Shown: positions 8,784 to 19,618, counted from the stretch's first letter. The stretch is 64,000 nt of DNA from Anaerophaga thermohalophila str. Valhall (GCF_000250735.1 NZ_AHZV01000211.1:1-64000); one strand, 5' to 3'. A program made the numbers and translations. Notes: generated by a model not told the origin, from the letters alone.

Positions 8784-8805
8784 CTTTGCCATGCACGTTT
8801 CTTCC
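8784..8805 (-). repeat. R3 repeat fragment
   Basis: On the minus strand it reads GAAACGTGCATGGCAAAG, the conserved left end of the R3 family with one change. No right end is visible. It lies in the 166-bp gap before the TamA-like gene. Confidence 0.4.
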
Positions 8806-8870
8806 AGTCAAAAACATTCCATAAATTGTTATATTATTCCCAACGTAAAACAGGTTTCTGTTTAATCTAA

Positions 8871-10718
8871 ATGTTGTTTCCTCTGAAAAAAAACTTATAC
8901 ATATCGTTGTTCGCTTTTTTTATTCTGATGTGCCCTGACAATTTCTTTGCTCAGGAAAATGCAGAAATCCGGAACATCAGGTTTAGAGGGAATCATGCTT
9001 TCAGTGATGGTGAATTGCTGGATAAGATGACTTTTCAGGAATCATCCTGGACCGGCAAGACTTTTTTAAAAAAAGAACCTTCTTTTTACACTTCAGAAGC
9101 CTGGGAGATGAATAAAGCCCAGTTGAGGACTTTCTATCAGTCGCACGGTTACCTGCATGTTGTGATAGACTCCCCTGCTATTGAGATGCATCCGCGTAAA
9201 TATAAAGTTGATCTTACTATTAAGGTAAATGAGGGTCGGCCTGTAGTTATTGAAGATATATCTTTTGAAACCATAACAGAAGGAACAACCGATTCATTGT
9301 TTGAGCAGCCGGAATGGGAAAAAACAAAACAAAGTCTCGCGGCCAAACCGGGCAAAAGGTTTCGTGATGAACAGGTAAAAAGTGATCAGGAGGTGATTGC
9401 TTCATGGTTTGCTTCTCACGGGTTTGCCTACGTAGGTGTAACACCGGATATTTCGTTATCTGCCGATACCCTTAGCGCATCCATTAATTGGTTAATTCGA
9501 AAGGGACCGCTATGCCGTTTCGGAGAAATTTCTATTGAGGGAGCGGAACGAACCCCTCTTAAGTCTGTTCGCAGTCAGCTCTCCATTCAGAAGGGAGATA
9601 TATACAGTTCTGAGAGGCTTTCACAATCTCAAAAACAGGTTTATGAACTGGGACTTTTTCGTATTGCCTCTGTTCAGACCCGGTTGACCAATCAGAAAAA
9701 TGATACCATTCCTGTCAGGATCAAAATAGAAGAAGCTCCACGCTTGTCAACACGGCTGGGATTTGGTTATGGGAAAGAAGACAAATTCCGAACCTTTGCA
9801 GATGTCGGATATCTGAATTTTCCGGGGCGAACCATGCGAACGAACCTTTATGCAAAACATTCGGGGCTGGAGCCGTACCGGTTCGAAACGACTATCACAC
9901 AACCGGCTGTGTTCGGGCCTAATTCGTCATTGGAGTTAAACCCTGCGGTACGCCGGAGGAAAGAAGAAAGTTTTGAGTCGTTTCTCTGGGGAGGAAATTT
10001 GTCGCTTCATCAAAATTTCTCAGATTTTCTCGCCAGTTCCGTTTCATTATATTTTGAGCGGGTCGATATAGAAATTGCATCCGATTTTGAGCGCTCTCTG
10101 GCCGAACTCAATCAATCCGTTTATTCCAAAAACGGGATTTCGGCCGGATTGATCTATAATACTTCCAGTCCGCGTTTCGATCCTGTCGACGGCTGGTCTG
10201 TAGCTTGTAATGCAAGTGCAAACAGTTCTCTTTTCAACTCGCCGTATCCGTTTTTTAAATATTTATTCGAGTTAAAGCGTTATCAGCCGGTTACGAGCGG
10301 AGTGGTGCTTGCAATCAGACTGAAAGGAGGAAGCATTATGCCGATGGGGAAAGCCGGTATTACCCCGGTAGAAGAACGATACTTTGCCGGGGGAAGCCAG
10401 TCGGTTCGCGGATGGGCTCGTCAGATGCTTGGGCCTCTCGATGTTGAAAATATCCCGGTGGGAGGAAATTCCCTTGTGGAAGGGAGTATTGAGCCCAGAA
10501 TTAAAGTATTGGATCCGGTTAGCCTTGTTGTATTTTTGGATTACGGAAATGTGTGGCGAGATGAGAATACATTCGGGATGAATGATTTACGTTTTGCAGC
10601 CGGCACGGGACTTCGTGTTTCAACACCAATCGGGCCGGTGGGAATTGATTTTGCCCGTCCCGTTTTCGACGAGGTCTCAAAATGGCAATTTCATTTGAAT
10701 ATAGGTCATGCTTTTTAG
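8871..10718 (+). CDS. TamA/BamA-like outer-membrane protein (Omp85 family)
   Basis: A 615-residue Omp85-family protein with a signal peptide (about 1-27, ending FFAQ), an N-terminal periplasmic part with about three POTRA-like repeats (roughly 30-290; the third contains GEISIEGAERTPLKSVRSQL), and a C-terminal beta barrel (about 295-615). The barrel contains the family motif VRGWARQMLGP, and the chain ends on an aromatic residue (HLNIGHAF). The next gene encodes a TamB-like protein, which argues for the TamA role: moving envelope material or lipid between membranes and assembling autotransporter-like proteins. BamA itself is usually longer and has five POTRA domains. Confidence 0.88.
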   Translation: MLFPLKKNLYISLFAFFILMCPDNFFAQENAEIRNIRFRGNHAFSDGELLDKMTFQESSWTGKTFLKKEPSFYTSEAWEMNKAQLRTFYQSHGYLHVVIDSPAIEMHPRKYKVDLTIKVNEGRPVVIEDISFETITEGTTDSLFEQPEWEKTKQSLAAKPGKRFRDEQVKSDQEVIASWFASHGFAYVGVTPDISLSADTLSASINWLIRKGPLCRFGEISIEGAERTPLKSVRSQLSIQKGDIYSSERLSQSQKQVYELGLFRIASVQTRLTNQKNDTIPVRIKIEEAPRLSTRLGFGYGKEDKFRTFADVGYLNFPGRTMRTNLYAKHSGLEPYRFETTITQPAVFGPNSSLELNPAVRRRKEESFESFLWGGNLSLHQNFSDFLASSVSLYFERVDIEIASDFERSLAELNQSVYSKNGISAGLIYNTSSPRFDPVDGWSVACNASANSSLFNSPYPFFKYLFELKRYQPVTSGVVLAIRLKGGSIMPMGKAGITPVEERYFAGGSQSVRGWARQMLGPLDVENIPVGGNSLVEGSIEPRIKVLDPVSLVVFLDYGNVWRDENTFGMNDLRFAAGTGLRVSTPIGPVGIDFARPVFDEVSKWQFHLNIGHAF

Positions 10719-10748
10719 AAAAGCTGAATTTATACTAAAAAAGACCAG

Positions 10749-13700
10749 GTGAATAAACTTGTCAAATACATATTGTTTGTCTTTGCAGGCCTGATTGCCT
10801 TGCTAATCCTGCTTTTGTTGTTTACCCGGACAGCGATGTTCCGTCACATTGTGAAAGAACAGGTAGTGAAGATGGCCAACCGTGAGTTGGGCGGGAAGGT
10901 GGAGATAGACAGGCTCGAAGGTAATTTTTTCAGTCATCTTTCTGTTCAGGGATTTTTTTGCCGGTTTGGATCAGACAGATACTCTTCTGGCTTTTGACGA
11001 ATTGTCGCTTCGATATTCCCTGTGGCCATTATTGAAAGGTCAGGTTTATGTTGATTCAATAATATTGCGCCGCCCTTTGGTCAACATCAGCCGGGATAGG
11101 GATTCCACATGGAATTTTCAAAAGTTATTTCCCATGCCGGCGGCAGATGATGACACTGCATCTTCAGAGCCTTTGTCATTGTCTTTCCATCTGGGGACTT
11201 TTAGAATAGATAACGGGCATTTTGTCATCGGTACAACTGACAGCATTGTTCCTGCATCCATAAATAACTTCAACCTGGAGTTGGCCGGGCATTATTCGGC
11301 CCGTTCTATGAAGATAGACCTTAAACACCTCGGCTTTCTGACACCGGCCGGAATTCCCGATCTGGAGCATTTGCAGTTTGTTGCGTCGATGGAGGATTCG
11401 GTTCTTGCACTGTCCGATTTTGCCCTGATAACACCACAAAACAGACTGAAAGCACAGGGAAATTATTCTGATACGGGAAAACCTGATGCAGCGGGTGATT
11501 TAGAAACAAGTCCGTTGGAGTTCTCAGAATTTTCCTGGATTTTACCCGATATCAGGATTGGTGTCAGTCCCGAAATCGAACTGAAAACCCGGCTCTATGG
11601 TGATAATATTGATATTGACCTGAAGGTGAGGCATCAGGAGCAGCAGGTCGCTCTGAAAGGAGGAATTACAGACTTCTCAAACTTGCTGAACGATAGCCTG
11701 ATGCACCATTCTGCGCTTAATGTTGTTCTTTCGTTTCAATCGTTTGATCCCGGAAAATGGTTAATGTTGTCTGATTTTCCGCTTGTTTTAAACGGAAATA
11801 TTCAAGTATCGGGGAATGGACTTGAGAACAGTGGTGACCCGTTAAAAATAGATGCCGACCTGACACGAAGCCGATGGGACAATCAATCTTTTCGTGAACT
11901 GAAACTTTCAGGCACTTTCCTTGGAGGAGCAGCAAAGGTGCAATCACGAATTGCTACAAACACAGGTTTTTCGGAAATCACCGGAGAAACTCATTTCGAA
12001 AAAAACGATGCACCTTTCAGGCTAACTATCCGGACAGACCGGTTTCCAGCCGGCCGTTTTCTTCCGGAGTGGGGCGATAGTACTTTTCTGAATATGAAAT
12101 TTAGTTCCAAAGGAATCGGCAGCAATTTAAACTCGCTGAAGGCAAACTTCGATTTGGAGTTGGAAAGGTCGGTAATTGCCGGTATCCCGGTTGATTCGTT
12201 CATTACCATGGGACAGCTTACCAATGGCTCTGTGAAGCTTGATATGTTGCATTTCAGGAACCGGTCTGCCGAAGTAAATGCCAGCGGAGATTATTCCCGG
12301 GAAGGTTTGATATATTCTGAATTTGAAGCATTTCTGACCAACCTGGATGCCTTTGGCCATTATCTTGAAGTGCCGGCAACATGGCAACAACTAAATTTGT
12401 CGGGGAAAGCAGAAGGAAAGACGGACTCTTTGTTAACAGATATATCAATAAACGGGCAGTCTTTGAAATTTGATACAATAGCGGGTCTTGATAAAGTTTT
12501 TCTCCGGCTGGAAGGATTGCTTAAGCCTGATGAATATTCAGGCCGCGTGCAGACGACTATTCATGGAATTTCTGCTTCGAATGTGGATATTGATTCAATT
12601 TACCTGGCTGCTGATGTGATTCCCGGTGAATGGCAGATGGAAACTTCCGCGTGGCTGCCCGATTCACTGGGGTTAAAGGTACGGGCGGTCGGGAATTTTC
12701 AGATGCCATTTCAGGTATCTGTTCCGGTAATGGATATTTTTACCCCATTTGAATCTTTTTCCCTAGCTGGAGATAGCGCTCATTTATTCTTTGATTCTAC
12801 CCGAATAGCGCTGTCAGATTTTTCTTTGACTTCCCCAAACCGAATTGACCCCTTGCTCTCTGCCGCAGGGGAGTATATTCCGGGAGATTCCATTGATGTG
12901 AGGGTTTCAGTGGCGGACTTTGATCTTTCATTGATCAGGAAGCTGGGGCTTGTTGAGGAACTCATAGCAGGCAGGGTATTAGCCGGGGTGAATGTTAAAG
13001 GTGCACTTTCTGATCCTGTTTTGGATATGGTTCTGGTGTCGGATAGTGTTGAAGCCGGACAGGCCCGATTCAAAAGACTGAAGGTAGATGTTTCATTTAT
13101 TAAAGATACACTGAGGGCATACCTGATGGTAAAAAGTCCGGCAGGTGATTCACTGACTGCTGAAGGGGTATCCCCTGTCCTGATTGATTTTTCAGACAGT
13201 ATAATGGTTTCAGGTATCAAAAAAATCAGGGGGAGAATTTATTCCCGACAGTTAAGACCATCTTCATTCTTTGTATTTGACGATCCGGACAATCAGTTTT
13301 TCAAAGCCTTGGTCGACATGGATGTTACTTTTGACGGGCCATTGTTCCAACCTTTTTTAAAGGGTTTTGTGAATGTTTCGAACGGAGAAATATTGTTGCC
13401 ATCCTATGGCATTGCTTATAGCGGTTTAAAACTCAGAACAAGCGTCGACAGCAACCGTGTAATGGTCGATTCCCTGTTCGCAAGACAGGATAAAGGCACC
13501 TTTCTGGTTTCGGGAAGTGTAACATTTGATTCCGGTTTGATTTCAGGAAATGTTTCGCGGGTGGACATGTCGATGAAAGCAAAGGATTTTTTTGTTTCGC
13601 GTCATCCCAATCATGAGATTCAAATTAATGCCGATACCTGGTTCAGAATGGAGGAAGACAGCCCCGCATACGGAGGTAGCCTTGCCGTATTGCGTTCGAG

Positions 13701-14616
13701 CTTTTACCTGCCGGCCTTGCTGGATATGGGTGGTACTTCGGATGTGAATCAGCCCATGTTGGTAAACGCCCTCGAAGATGAAAAGAGAGATAGTGCCTTT
13801 AATATAGGTACGGATTCAATAAAGCAGGAAAAACCGGAAAGCGTGGAAAATCAAATGATGAAAAACCTTACGGGTAGAATAAACGTGAAAATTCCGCGTA
13901 ATAGCTGGATTAAATCGAAAGATATGAACCTGGAGCTATACGGTGATTTTGATCTTCTAAAAAACAATGAGTACTTCGAAATCTTCGGGGAATTGGGTAT
14001 CTCGAGAGGATATTATACCTTGTACGGACGAAAATTGATTGTCCGTGAAGGACAACTGACATTTCAGGGAGGAGAAGATATCAATCCCGCGATAAGTCTT
14101 AAAGCAGAATATATCTTCAGGGGAAAAGACAAACAAAAAAATGAACTGGTCATGATTGCCGGTGGCACGGCCTTTGAACCACAATTGTCGTTTACTTTAA
14201 ACGGGAACAGTATAACCGAGCGGGATGCCATGGCCTATCTCGTCTTTAACCGGTCGTTTGACGAGCTGAGTTTCAGTAATCAGGAAGGTGTATCGGGTAA
14301 CCTTCCATCCGCCATGTTGTCAGGTTTGGTTTCTTCACAGTTGACAAAGACCATTGGAAATACTTTTGATCTGGATATGGTAGAGATTCAGGCAGGAGAT
14401 GATTGGGAAAGTGCTACCTTTATGGTTGGTAAATATATTACCAACAATCTTTTTGTGACTTATCAGAGAGGATTTGGTGAGAACGAAGAAGAATCTCTGA
14501 TCCCCCGAAAGATAACCCTGGAATACGAATTGACTCGAAATTTGTCATTCAGGCTCACTCAGGGAGATGTTAAAGATTCTGGAATTGATGTAATTTTGAA
14601 ATTTGAAAAAGATTAA
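10749..14616 (+). CDS. TamB-like translocation/assembly protein, interrupted by a +1 frameshift
   Basis: Very long inner-membrane-anchored periplasmic protein of the AsmA/TamB (DUF490) family. It starts at GTG 10749 with a membrane anchor (residues 5-25), followed by the typical FRHIVKEQVVKMANRELGG. After SVQGFF the frame breaks at a T7 tract (10953-10959). With six T the protein reads on as GFFAGLDQTDTLLAFDELSL and stays open to 14616, giving about 1,288 residues. The body is repetitive beta structure and the C-terminal 300 residues hold the TamB domain (ISRGYYTLYGRKLIVREGQL). It follows the TamA-like gene by 30 bp. An intact second part argues against long-standing decay; sequence error is likeliest, slippage at T7 possible. 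Confidence 0.85.
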
Positions 14617-14618
14617 AT

Positions 14619-16829
14619 ATGGAAGTCCCGGCACAAAACAAACAACGACAGGTCTACAGCCTTTTGACTGATAAGCGGGTGAAAGAGTCGCTTGACCTCC
14701 TGTCCGAACTTGTAAAGGAGACCCACAACAGCGATTTGATTGACGGACTTTACCAGCTGGAGATGACGTATAAAAGTCTGTTGAGATACACTGTTGAGGG
14801 ATTTACCGATCCTGAACGACAGCAGGTTTACAATCATTTGCTGGCTGATATTTACACCCTGGCCGATCGTGTTGTTGATGCACTTCGTTTGCGCAGTGGT
14901 CAGGGATGGCTGTTTGATGCCCGACGCTATCTGAATAATCTTCCGGAAGAAGAACTTGATACAATTGTTACAAACTATCTTAAAGAGTCTGACCAATATA
15001 TGGTCTCTTATACGGTCGATCCTTCCATTGCTTTGCCCTATCAGCTGGAGAAATCGCTCGATCGTCTGTTTGAGATGATTGCAGCATTGCCTGAATTTGC
15101 CAAAGGAAGAGAAAAGGATATCAGAAATATATTTTTCGGGGATGATTTTTTCTGGCCATGGCAGAGTGTCATGGTTAGCGCTTTGACGATTAATCTGCTT
15201 AACACTTTCAGAGAGGATAATCTTGCTCTGCTTTTTGATCTTTGTGAGCATCCTAATTTGCAGGTAAAGCTTAGGGCATTTACCGGCCTCATTTTTATTT
15301 TGTATAAGTACGATGCCCGACTTTCGCTCTATCCCGGTATTGATATTCGCATAAAGAAACTGAATGATCAGTTTTCACCCGAAATGATTCAGACCATATT
15401 GATTCAGATTATCCGCACCAGGGAAACGGAAAAGCTTACCAAAAAGATGAATGAAGAGATCATACCGGAAGTTGCCCGTATTCAGCCCAACCTGCGTCGA
15501 AAGCTTGATTTGGACAACCTCCTGGGAGAAGGTTTTTCGGAAGATAAAAACCCCGACTGGGAAGATATTTTTTCCGACTCACCTGAGCTGATGGACAAGC
15601 TGGAAGAGCTGAGCCGTATGCAAATGGAGGGTGCCGACCTGTTTATGTCTACTTTTAAAATGTTGAAGCATTTTCCTTTTTTCAATGATATTTACCATTG
15701 GTTCCTGCCGTTTTTCTATCCCAATCCCATTGTTCAGGATGCTTTGAAGAATGAGACCGGACCACTCAACAACAGCGATATTCTTAGCTCTATGGCAGAG
15801 TCGGGTGTGCTGTGCAATTCCGATAAATACTCGCTGATAATGAGTATTCCCCAAATGCCCGGGATGCAAAAAGAGATGATGGGGAAAATGTTTGGTGCTG
15901 AAATTCAGGCCATGAAAGAGGTACAGAAAAGCGATGAACTCGTTGATCCGGAAAAGAAAAAATTATATATTTCAAATCAGTATGTTCAGGATCTTTATCG
16001 TTTTTTCAAGCTGCATCCGCAAAAACAGTCTTTTGACGACCCTTTTGAATGGAATATCAATTTTCAGGATAAATGGTTTCTTTCATTCCTTGCTCCCGGG
16101 CACAATTTGTTGTTGAAGCTTGCTGAGTATCTGTTTGGCAAAGACTATTTCAAAGAGGCCGGGAAGGTTTATTTAAAGGAGGTGCAGAAAGAAGTGCCCG
16201 AAAAGCAAATTCTGCAGAAACTGGCTTATTGTTATCAGCAGGAAAACGATTACGAAAAAGCGTTGCACTATTACCAGCAAGCCGATCTTTATGGCGAATC
16301 CGAAGTATGGAACCTGAAAAAAATTGCCCTGTGTTACCGTTATTTGAAAAATCCGTCAAAAGCCCTCGAATACTATAAACTTGCGGAACAAAAGAAACCG
16401 GATGACCTTCATACACAGGTGAGCATAGGTCACTGCCTGCTCGAGCTTAAACGTTACGACGAAGCCCTGAAGTACTATTTTAAGGTGGAATATCTGGCTC
16501 CGGATAATCATAAGGTGTGGCGGCCGATTGCCTGGTGCTCATTTGTTGAGGGGAAACTGGAACAGGCAAAGAAGTACGGCCTGAAACCCATGGATGAGAA
16601 TCCCACTCAGCATGATTATATGAATATGGGACATATTGTCTGGTGCCTGGGCGAACGTCAGGAAGCCCTTGAATGGTATCTGAAATCAATTCGGCACAAG
16701 AATTCTTCACTCAAAGAGTTTACTGATGCCTTTAATGAAGACAAAGAAATTTTGTTGAAACATGGTGTGGATGTTTCAGATGTACCCATCATGCTTGATC
16801 AGTTACGCTACTATCTTGAAGAGAATTAG
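14619..16829 (+). CDS. TPR-repeat protein of unknown function
   Basis: A 736-residue protein without signal peptide or membrane segment. The first 500 residues are helical and unfamiliar. The region from about 505 to 690 holds several tetratricopeptide units, for example AYCYQQENDYEKALHYYQQA, ALCYRYLKNPSKALEYYKLA and GHCLLELKRYDEALKYYFKV, a fold that mediates protein-protein contacts. It starts two bases after the tamB-like stop and is followed after two bases by the next small gene, so it is almost certainly in one transcript with the TamA/TamB pair. A scaffold role for that system is a guess from position only. Confidence 0.8.
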   Translation: MEVPAQNKQRQVYSLLTDKRVKESLDLLSELVKETHNSDLIDGLYQLEMTYKSLLRYTVEGFTDPERQQVYNHLLADIYTLADRVVDALRLRSGQGWLFDARRYLNNLPEEELDTIVTNYLKESDQYMVSYTVDPSIALPYQLEKSLDRLFEMIAALPEFAKGREKDIRNIFFGDDFFWPWQSVMVSALTINLLNTFREDNLALLFDLCEHPNLQVKLRAFTGLIFILYKYDARLSLYPGIDIRIKKLNDQFSPEMIQTILIQIIRTRETEKLTKKMNEEIIPEVARIQPNLRRKLDLDNLLGEGFSEDKNPDWEDIFSDSPELMDKLEELSRMQMEGADLFMSTFKMLKHFPFFNDIYHWFLPFFYPNPIVQDALKNETGPLNNSDILSSMAESGVLCNSDKYSLIMSIPQMPGMQKEMMGKMFGAEIQAMKEVQKSDELVDPEKKKLYISNQYVQDLYRFFKLHPQKQSFDDPFEWNINFQDKWFLSFLAPGHNLLLKLAEYLFGKDYFKEAGKVYLKEVQKEVPEKQILQKLAYCYQQENDYEKALHYYQQADLYGESEVWNLKKIALCYRYLKNPSKALEYYKLAEQKKPDDLHTQVSIGHCLLELKRYDEALKYYFKVEYLAPDNHKVWRPIAWCSFVEGKLEQAKKYGLKPMDENPTQHDYMNMGHIVWCLGERQEALEWYLKSIRHKNSSLKEFTDAFNEDKEILLKHGVDVSDVPIMLDQLRYYLEEN

Positions 16830-16831
16830 GA

Positions 16832-17221
16832 ATGTCCGGAAAGAAGCCACAGGTAGAATTATACAGTTACGGCATATACAGTTCATGGGATCGTTCCTCT
16901 CGTGAGTTGCCTAAACTAAAGGAAATTACAACAAATATACCGGTCATCCCCGATGTGGAATTTGGGTATGTTTTGAAAATAAAAGGGGCAAAAGGGAAAA
17001 TTCTGGAATATCAAATTTTTCATCCCCCGTTCGAAGATGAGGATGGAAATGTTGCTCCACCGTTTACCGGTGAGGTCTTGATTAATTCAAACGACTGGGA
17101 ATTTTACCTCGGAGATACTGTTTGGGAGCCATATAATAATAAAGCCGGTGAGTGGATCATCATCACCAGGCTTCAGAATAAGGAAATTGCTCGTAAAAAA
17201 TTTGTGCTTTTCTTACCCTGA
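16832..17221 (+). CDS. Small conserved protein, DUF3859-like
   Basis: A 129-residue soluble protein with ELYSYGIYSSWDRSS near the start, IPVIPDVEFGYVLKIKGAKG in the middle and GEWIIITRLQNKEIARKKF at the end. The layout resembles short beta-sandwich proteins annotated DUF3859, but I am working from memory and no profile search was possible. No signal peptide, no catalytic motif. It starts two bases after the TPR gene, as the last member of the tamA-tamB-TPR unit. Confidence 0.7.
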   Translation: MSGKKPQVELYSYGIYSSWDRSSRELPKLKEITTNIPVIPDVEFGYVLKIKGAKGKILEYQIFHPPFEDEDGNVAPPFTGEVLINSNDWEFYLGDTVWEPYNNKAGEWIIITRLQNKEIARKKFVLFLP

Positions 17222-17579
17222 AAAATTATGAAAAGGTAATATTAAACAGAAATGCACCGAAGATAATCAGCACAATTACAATAGCTACTTCAATGATAGA
17301 ATAAATCAATATCTTCCTCTTCAACTTCGCTATTGTATCATTCTCGCTCTCTCTCATTTTTTTTCTTTTCAAAAAATTCATATCTGCAAAGGAAAAGTTT
17401 TTTGTAGAAATTTCGAATAGCCAAAACGATAGTTGTGAATTTTTAACTATTTTTAAAAAGCTGCCTATAAGGATTTAAATCAGTGTTTTGCATATTTAAA
17501 TTGAAAATATATGATAAGAAAGTGATAGAATAATATCAGGCATGTATGTGAAAAATATTTCGGATTGAAATTGACATGG
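17222..17579. other. Intergenic region between the TAM-like operon and ychF
   Basis: A 358-bp AT-rich stretch between a plus-strand operon end and the minus-strand ychF 3' end. It contains one plausible small minus-strand gene (17226-17381). Nothing else is recognisable in 17382-17579. Confidence 0.6.
17226..17381 (-). CDS. Candidate 51-residue single-span membrane protein
   Basis: Reads MNFLKRKKMRESENDTIAK..., with a basic, charged N-terminus of about 25 residues followed by a hydrophobic span (residues 28-47, IYSIIEVAIVIVLIIFGAFL) and a short FNITFS tail. A second ATG would give 43 residues. This is the composition expected of a real small membrane protein with the N-terminus in the cytoplasm. 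There is no obvious ribosome-binding site, which is common in Bacteroidota. The gene is convergent with the TAM-like operon and follows no other gene. Chance cannot be excluded. Confidence 0.45.
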   Translation of the reverse strand: MNFLKRKKMRESENDTIAKLKRKILIYSIIEVAIVIVLIIFGAFLFNITFS

Positions 17580-18680
17580 TCAGACATTAAACCGGAAATG
17601 CATGATATCTCCGTCCTGAACTTCATATTCTTTACCCTCGATATGCATTTTACCTGCTTCTTTACACGCCTGCTCAGAACCTAATGCCACGTAATCTTCA
17701 TATTTAATGACTTCTGCCCGGATGAATCCTTTTTCGAAGTCGGTATGGATAACTCCCGCAGCTTGCGGAGCCAGAGCGCCGGCAGGAAATGTCCAGGCCC
17801 TGACTTCTTTTTCCCCGGCGGTAAAGAATGTTTTGAGATTGAGCAGTTTGTAGGCTGATTTAATGAGCTTGGCAACACCGGATTCCTTCAGACCGATATC
17901 GTCGAGAAACATCTGTCGTTCTTCAAAAGTTTCCAGTTCAGCTATTTCTGCTTCGGTTTGAGCGGCAATTACCAGTACCTGGGCATCTTCTTCCTTTACA
18001 GCTTCTTGTACGGCTTCAACATATTTATTACCGGAAATAACAGATGCTTCATCCACATTACATACATAAAGAATCGGCTTGTTGGTCAGGAGGAAAAGGT
18101 CTTTAGCTACTTTTTCTTCCTGCCCGGTCAGTGGCACGACTCGCGCCGATTTCCCGCTTTCAAGAGCAGCTTTGTATTTTTGCAAAACCTCGAGAAGTTT
18201 TTTAGCCTCAGGGTCTTTAGATGTTTTAGCCACTTTTTCTGTCTTTCCGATCCGGGTTTCAATGGTTTCCAAATCTTTGAGCTGAAGCTCCATGTCGATA
18301 ACATCTTTGTCGCGTACCGGGTCAATGGTTCCGTCGACATGGGTTACATTGTCATCTTCGAAGCATCGCAAAACATGAATAATGGCATCGGTCTCCCTGA
18401 TGTTGGCCAGAAATTTATTTCCCAGTCCTTCACCTTTGCTGGCACCTTTGACAAGTCCGGCGATGTCGACAATCTCTATCGTAGTCGGTGTAACTTTTTT
18501 AGGTTTCACCAGCTTTTCCAGTTGTATCAGTCTTTCGTCAGGAACTGTTATTACCCCGACATTGGGCTCGATAGTGCAGAAAGGAAAATTTGCCGATTGC
18601 GCTTTTGCATTTGATAAACAATTGAAAAGGGTTGATTTTCCCACATTGGGTAGCCCCACTATACCGCATTGTAATGCCAT
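17580..18680 (-). CDS. ychF: Redox-regulated ATPase/GTPase YchF
   Basis: Obg-family P-loop protein (OLA1/YchF) that binds ATP rather than GTP in studied members and associates with ribosomes. From MALQCGIVGLPNVGKSTLFN the 366-residue chain has the P-loop at the start, DIAGLVKGASKGEGLGNKFL as switch II region, NVDE in place of the canonical NKxD guanine motif (expected for YchF), and a C-terminal TGS domain (about 280-366). An upstream in-frame ATG at 18731 would add 17 residues not found in the family, so I start at 18680. It has its own apparent promoter at 18835. Confidence 0.96.
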   Translation of the reverse strand: MALQCGIVGLPNVGKSTLFNCLSNAKAQSANFPFCTIEPNVGVITVPDERLIQLEKLVKPKKVTPTTIEIVDIAGLVKGASKGEGLGNKFLANIRETDAIIHVLRCFEDDNVTHVDGTIDPVRDKDVIDMELQLKDLETIETRIGKTEKVAKTSKDPEAKKLLEVLQKYKAALESGKSARVVPLTGQEEKVAKDLFLLTNKPILYVCNVDEASVISGNKYVEAVQEAVKEEDAQVLVIAAQTEAEIAELETFEERQMFLDDIGLKESGVAKLIKSAYKLLNLKTFFTAGEKEVRAWTFPAGALAPQAAGVIHTDFEKGFIRAEVIKYEDYVALGSEQACKEAGKMHIEGKEYEVQDGDIMHFRFNV

Positions 18681-18800
18681 AGATTCTCTGTCATTTTTTG
18701 TCCATAAAGTACCATTTCCTGCGCCTTCCATCGGTCACAAAGACATGCCGGTGATATGACGCTAAAGCTTCAGGCAGCAGGCAATCCGTGAAAATTCATT

Positions 18801-18820
18801 CCTGCCATGCTCGTTTTCAG
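18801..18820 (-). repeat. R3 repeat fragment
   Basis: On the minus strand CTGAAAACGAGCATGGCAGG matches the conserved left end of R3. It lies in the ychF 5' leader between the promoter-like motif at 18835 and the start codon at 18680. Confidence 0.4.
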
Positions 18821-18834
18821 TTTGCAAAGGTAGC

Positions 18835-18842
18835 TGTTTTTT
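18835..18842 (-). promoter_or_regulatory. Promoter -7 element for ychF
   Basis: Minus-strand TACCTTTG is a perfect match to the Bacteroidetes -7 box TAnnTTTG. No TTG sits at the ideal 20-base distance, so the -33 part is weak. It would give a leader of about 150 bases that includes the R3 fragment. Confidence 0.45.
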
Positions 18843-18909
18843 TTGCAAAGAAATGAGGATAGAGCTTTGATTTATTTATCTTCGCAGTAATAAATCAAGG
18901 AAACCTGAT

Positions 18910-19461
18910 ATGCAGCCTGACGATAAGGAAATATTGCATCTGGCACAGGAAGCCGGTAAGCCCGACCAGGCCTTGGCTTTGTTGATGAAAAAGTATAAAG
19001 AAAGGCTTTACTGGCATATCAGAAAGATGGTGATTGTGCACGAAGATGCCGACGATTTGTTGCAAAATACGTTTATGAAAGCCTGGAAGAGTATTGGTAA
19101 ATTTCGTGGTGACGCCTCTCTTTATACGTGGTTGTACAGGATTGCTACCAATGAAACGCTTAATTACATCAATAAGAAAAAGGAGGGTTTGCTGAATGAA
19201 GATTCGGATATGGAAATAATGTTAGGTAACAAGATTGAGACCGACCCCCTCTTTTCCGGCGATGAAATTCAAAAGCGATTACAAAAGTGTTTGCTTGCCC
19301 TTCCTGAAAAACAACGGCTGGTATTTAATATGAAATATTTTGAGGATATGACTTATGAGCAGATTTCCGAAATTCTCGGGACTTCTGTTGGTGCCTTAAA
19401 AGCCTCTTATTTTCATGCCGTTAGAAAAATTGAAGCTTTTATTAAGAATGAGGTTTTTTAA
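18910..19461 (+). CDS. ECF-family RNA polymerase sigma factor
   Basis: A 183-residue sigma-70 family factor with region 2 (EDADDLLQNTFMKAWKSIGKF and LYTWLYRIATNETLNYI, about residues 45-95) and region 4 (LPEKQRLVFNMKYFEDMTYE followed by QISEILGTSVGALKASYFHA, about 135-180); regions 1 and 3 are absent, as in ECF factors. The next gene encodes a small membrane protein of the type found beside such sigmas, and the one after that a Spy-like periplasmic protein. Together this suggests an envelope-stress regulator with a membrane-bound partner. Confidence 0.93.
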   Translation: MQPDDKEILHLAQEAGKPDQALALLMKKYKERLYWHIRKMVIVHEDADDLLQNTFMKAWKSIGKFRGDASLYTWLYRIATNETLNYINKKKEGLLNEDSDMEIMLGNKIETDPLFSGDEIQKRLQKCLLALPEKQRLVFNMKYFEDMTYEQISEILGTSVGALKASYFHAVRKIEAFIKNEVF

Positions 19462-19618
19462 ATCGAAAGCAGGTTAAACCTTTTTTAGTTTAAATGTTCT
19501 AAATAAAGAAGTTAATGGCGTGCAGGGCATGCTTGTGAAATCGAAGAACAAATTTTTAAGCGTTTTATGCTTCAGAGAATTTGATCTTCAAGGGTTTAAG
19601 GGTCAAAACAGAAGAATA

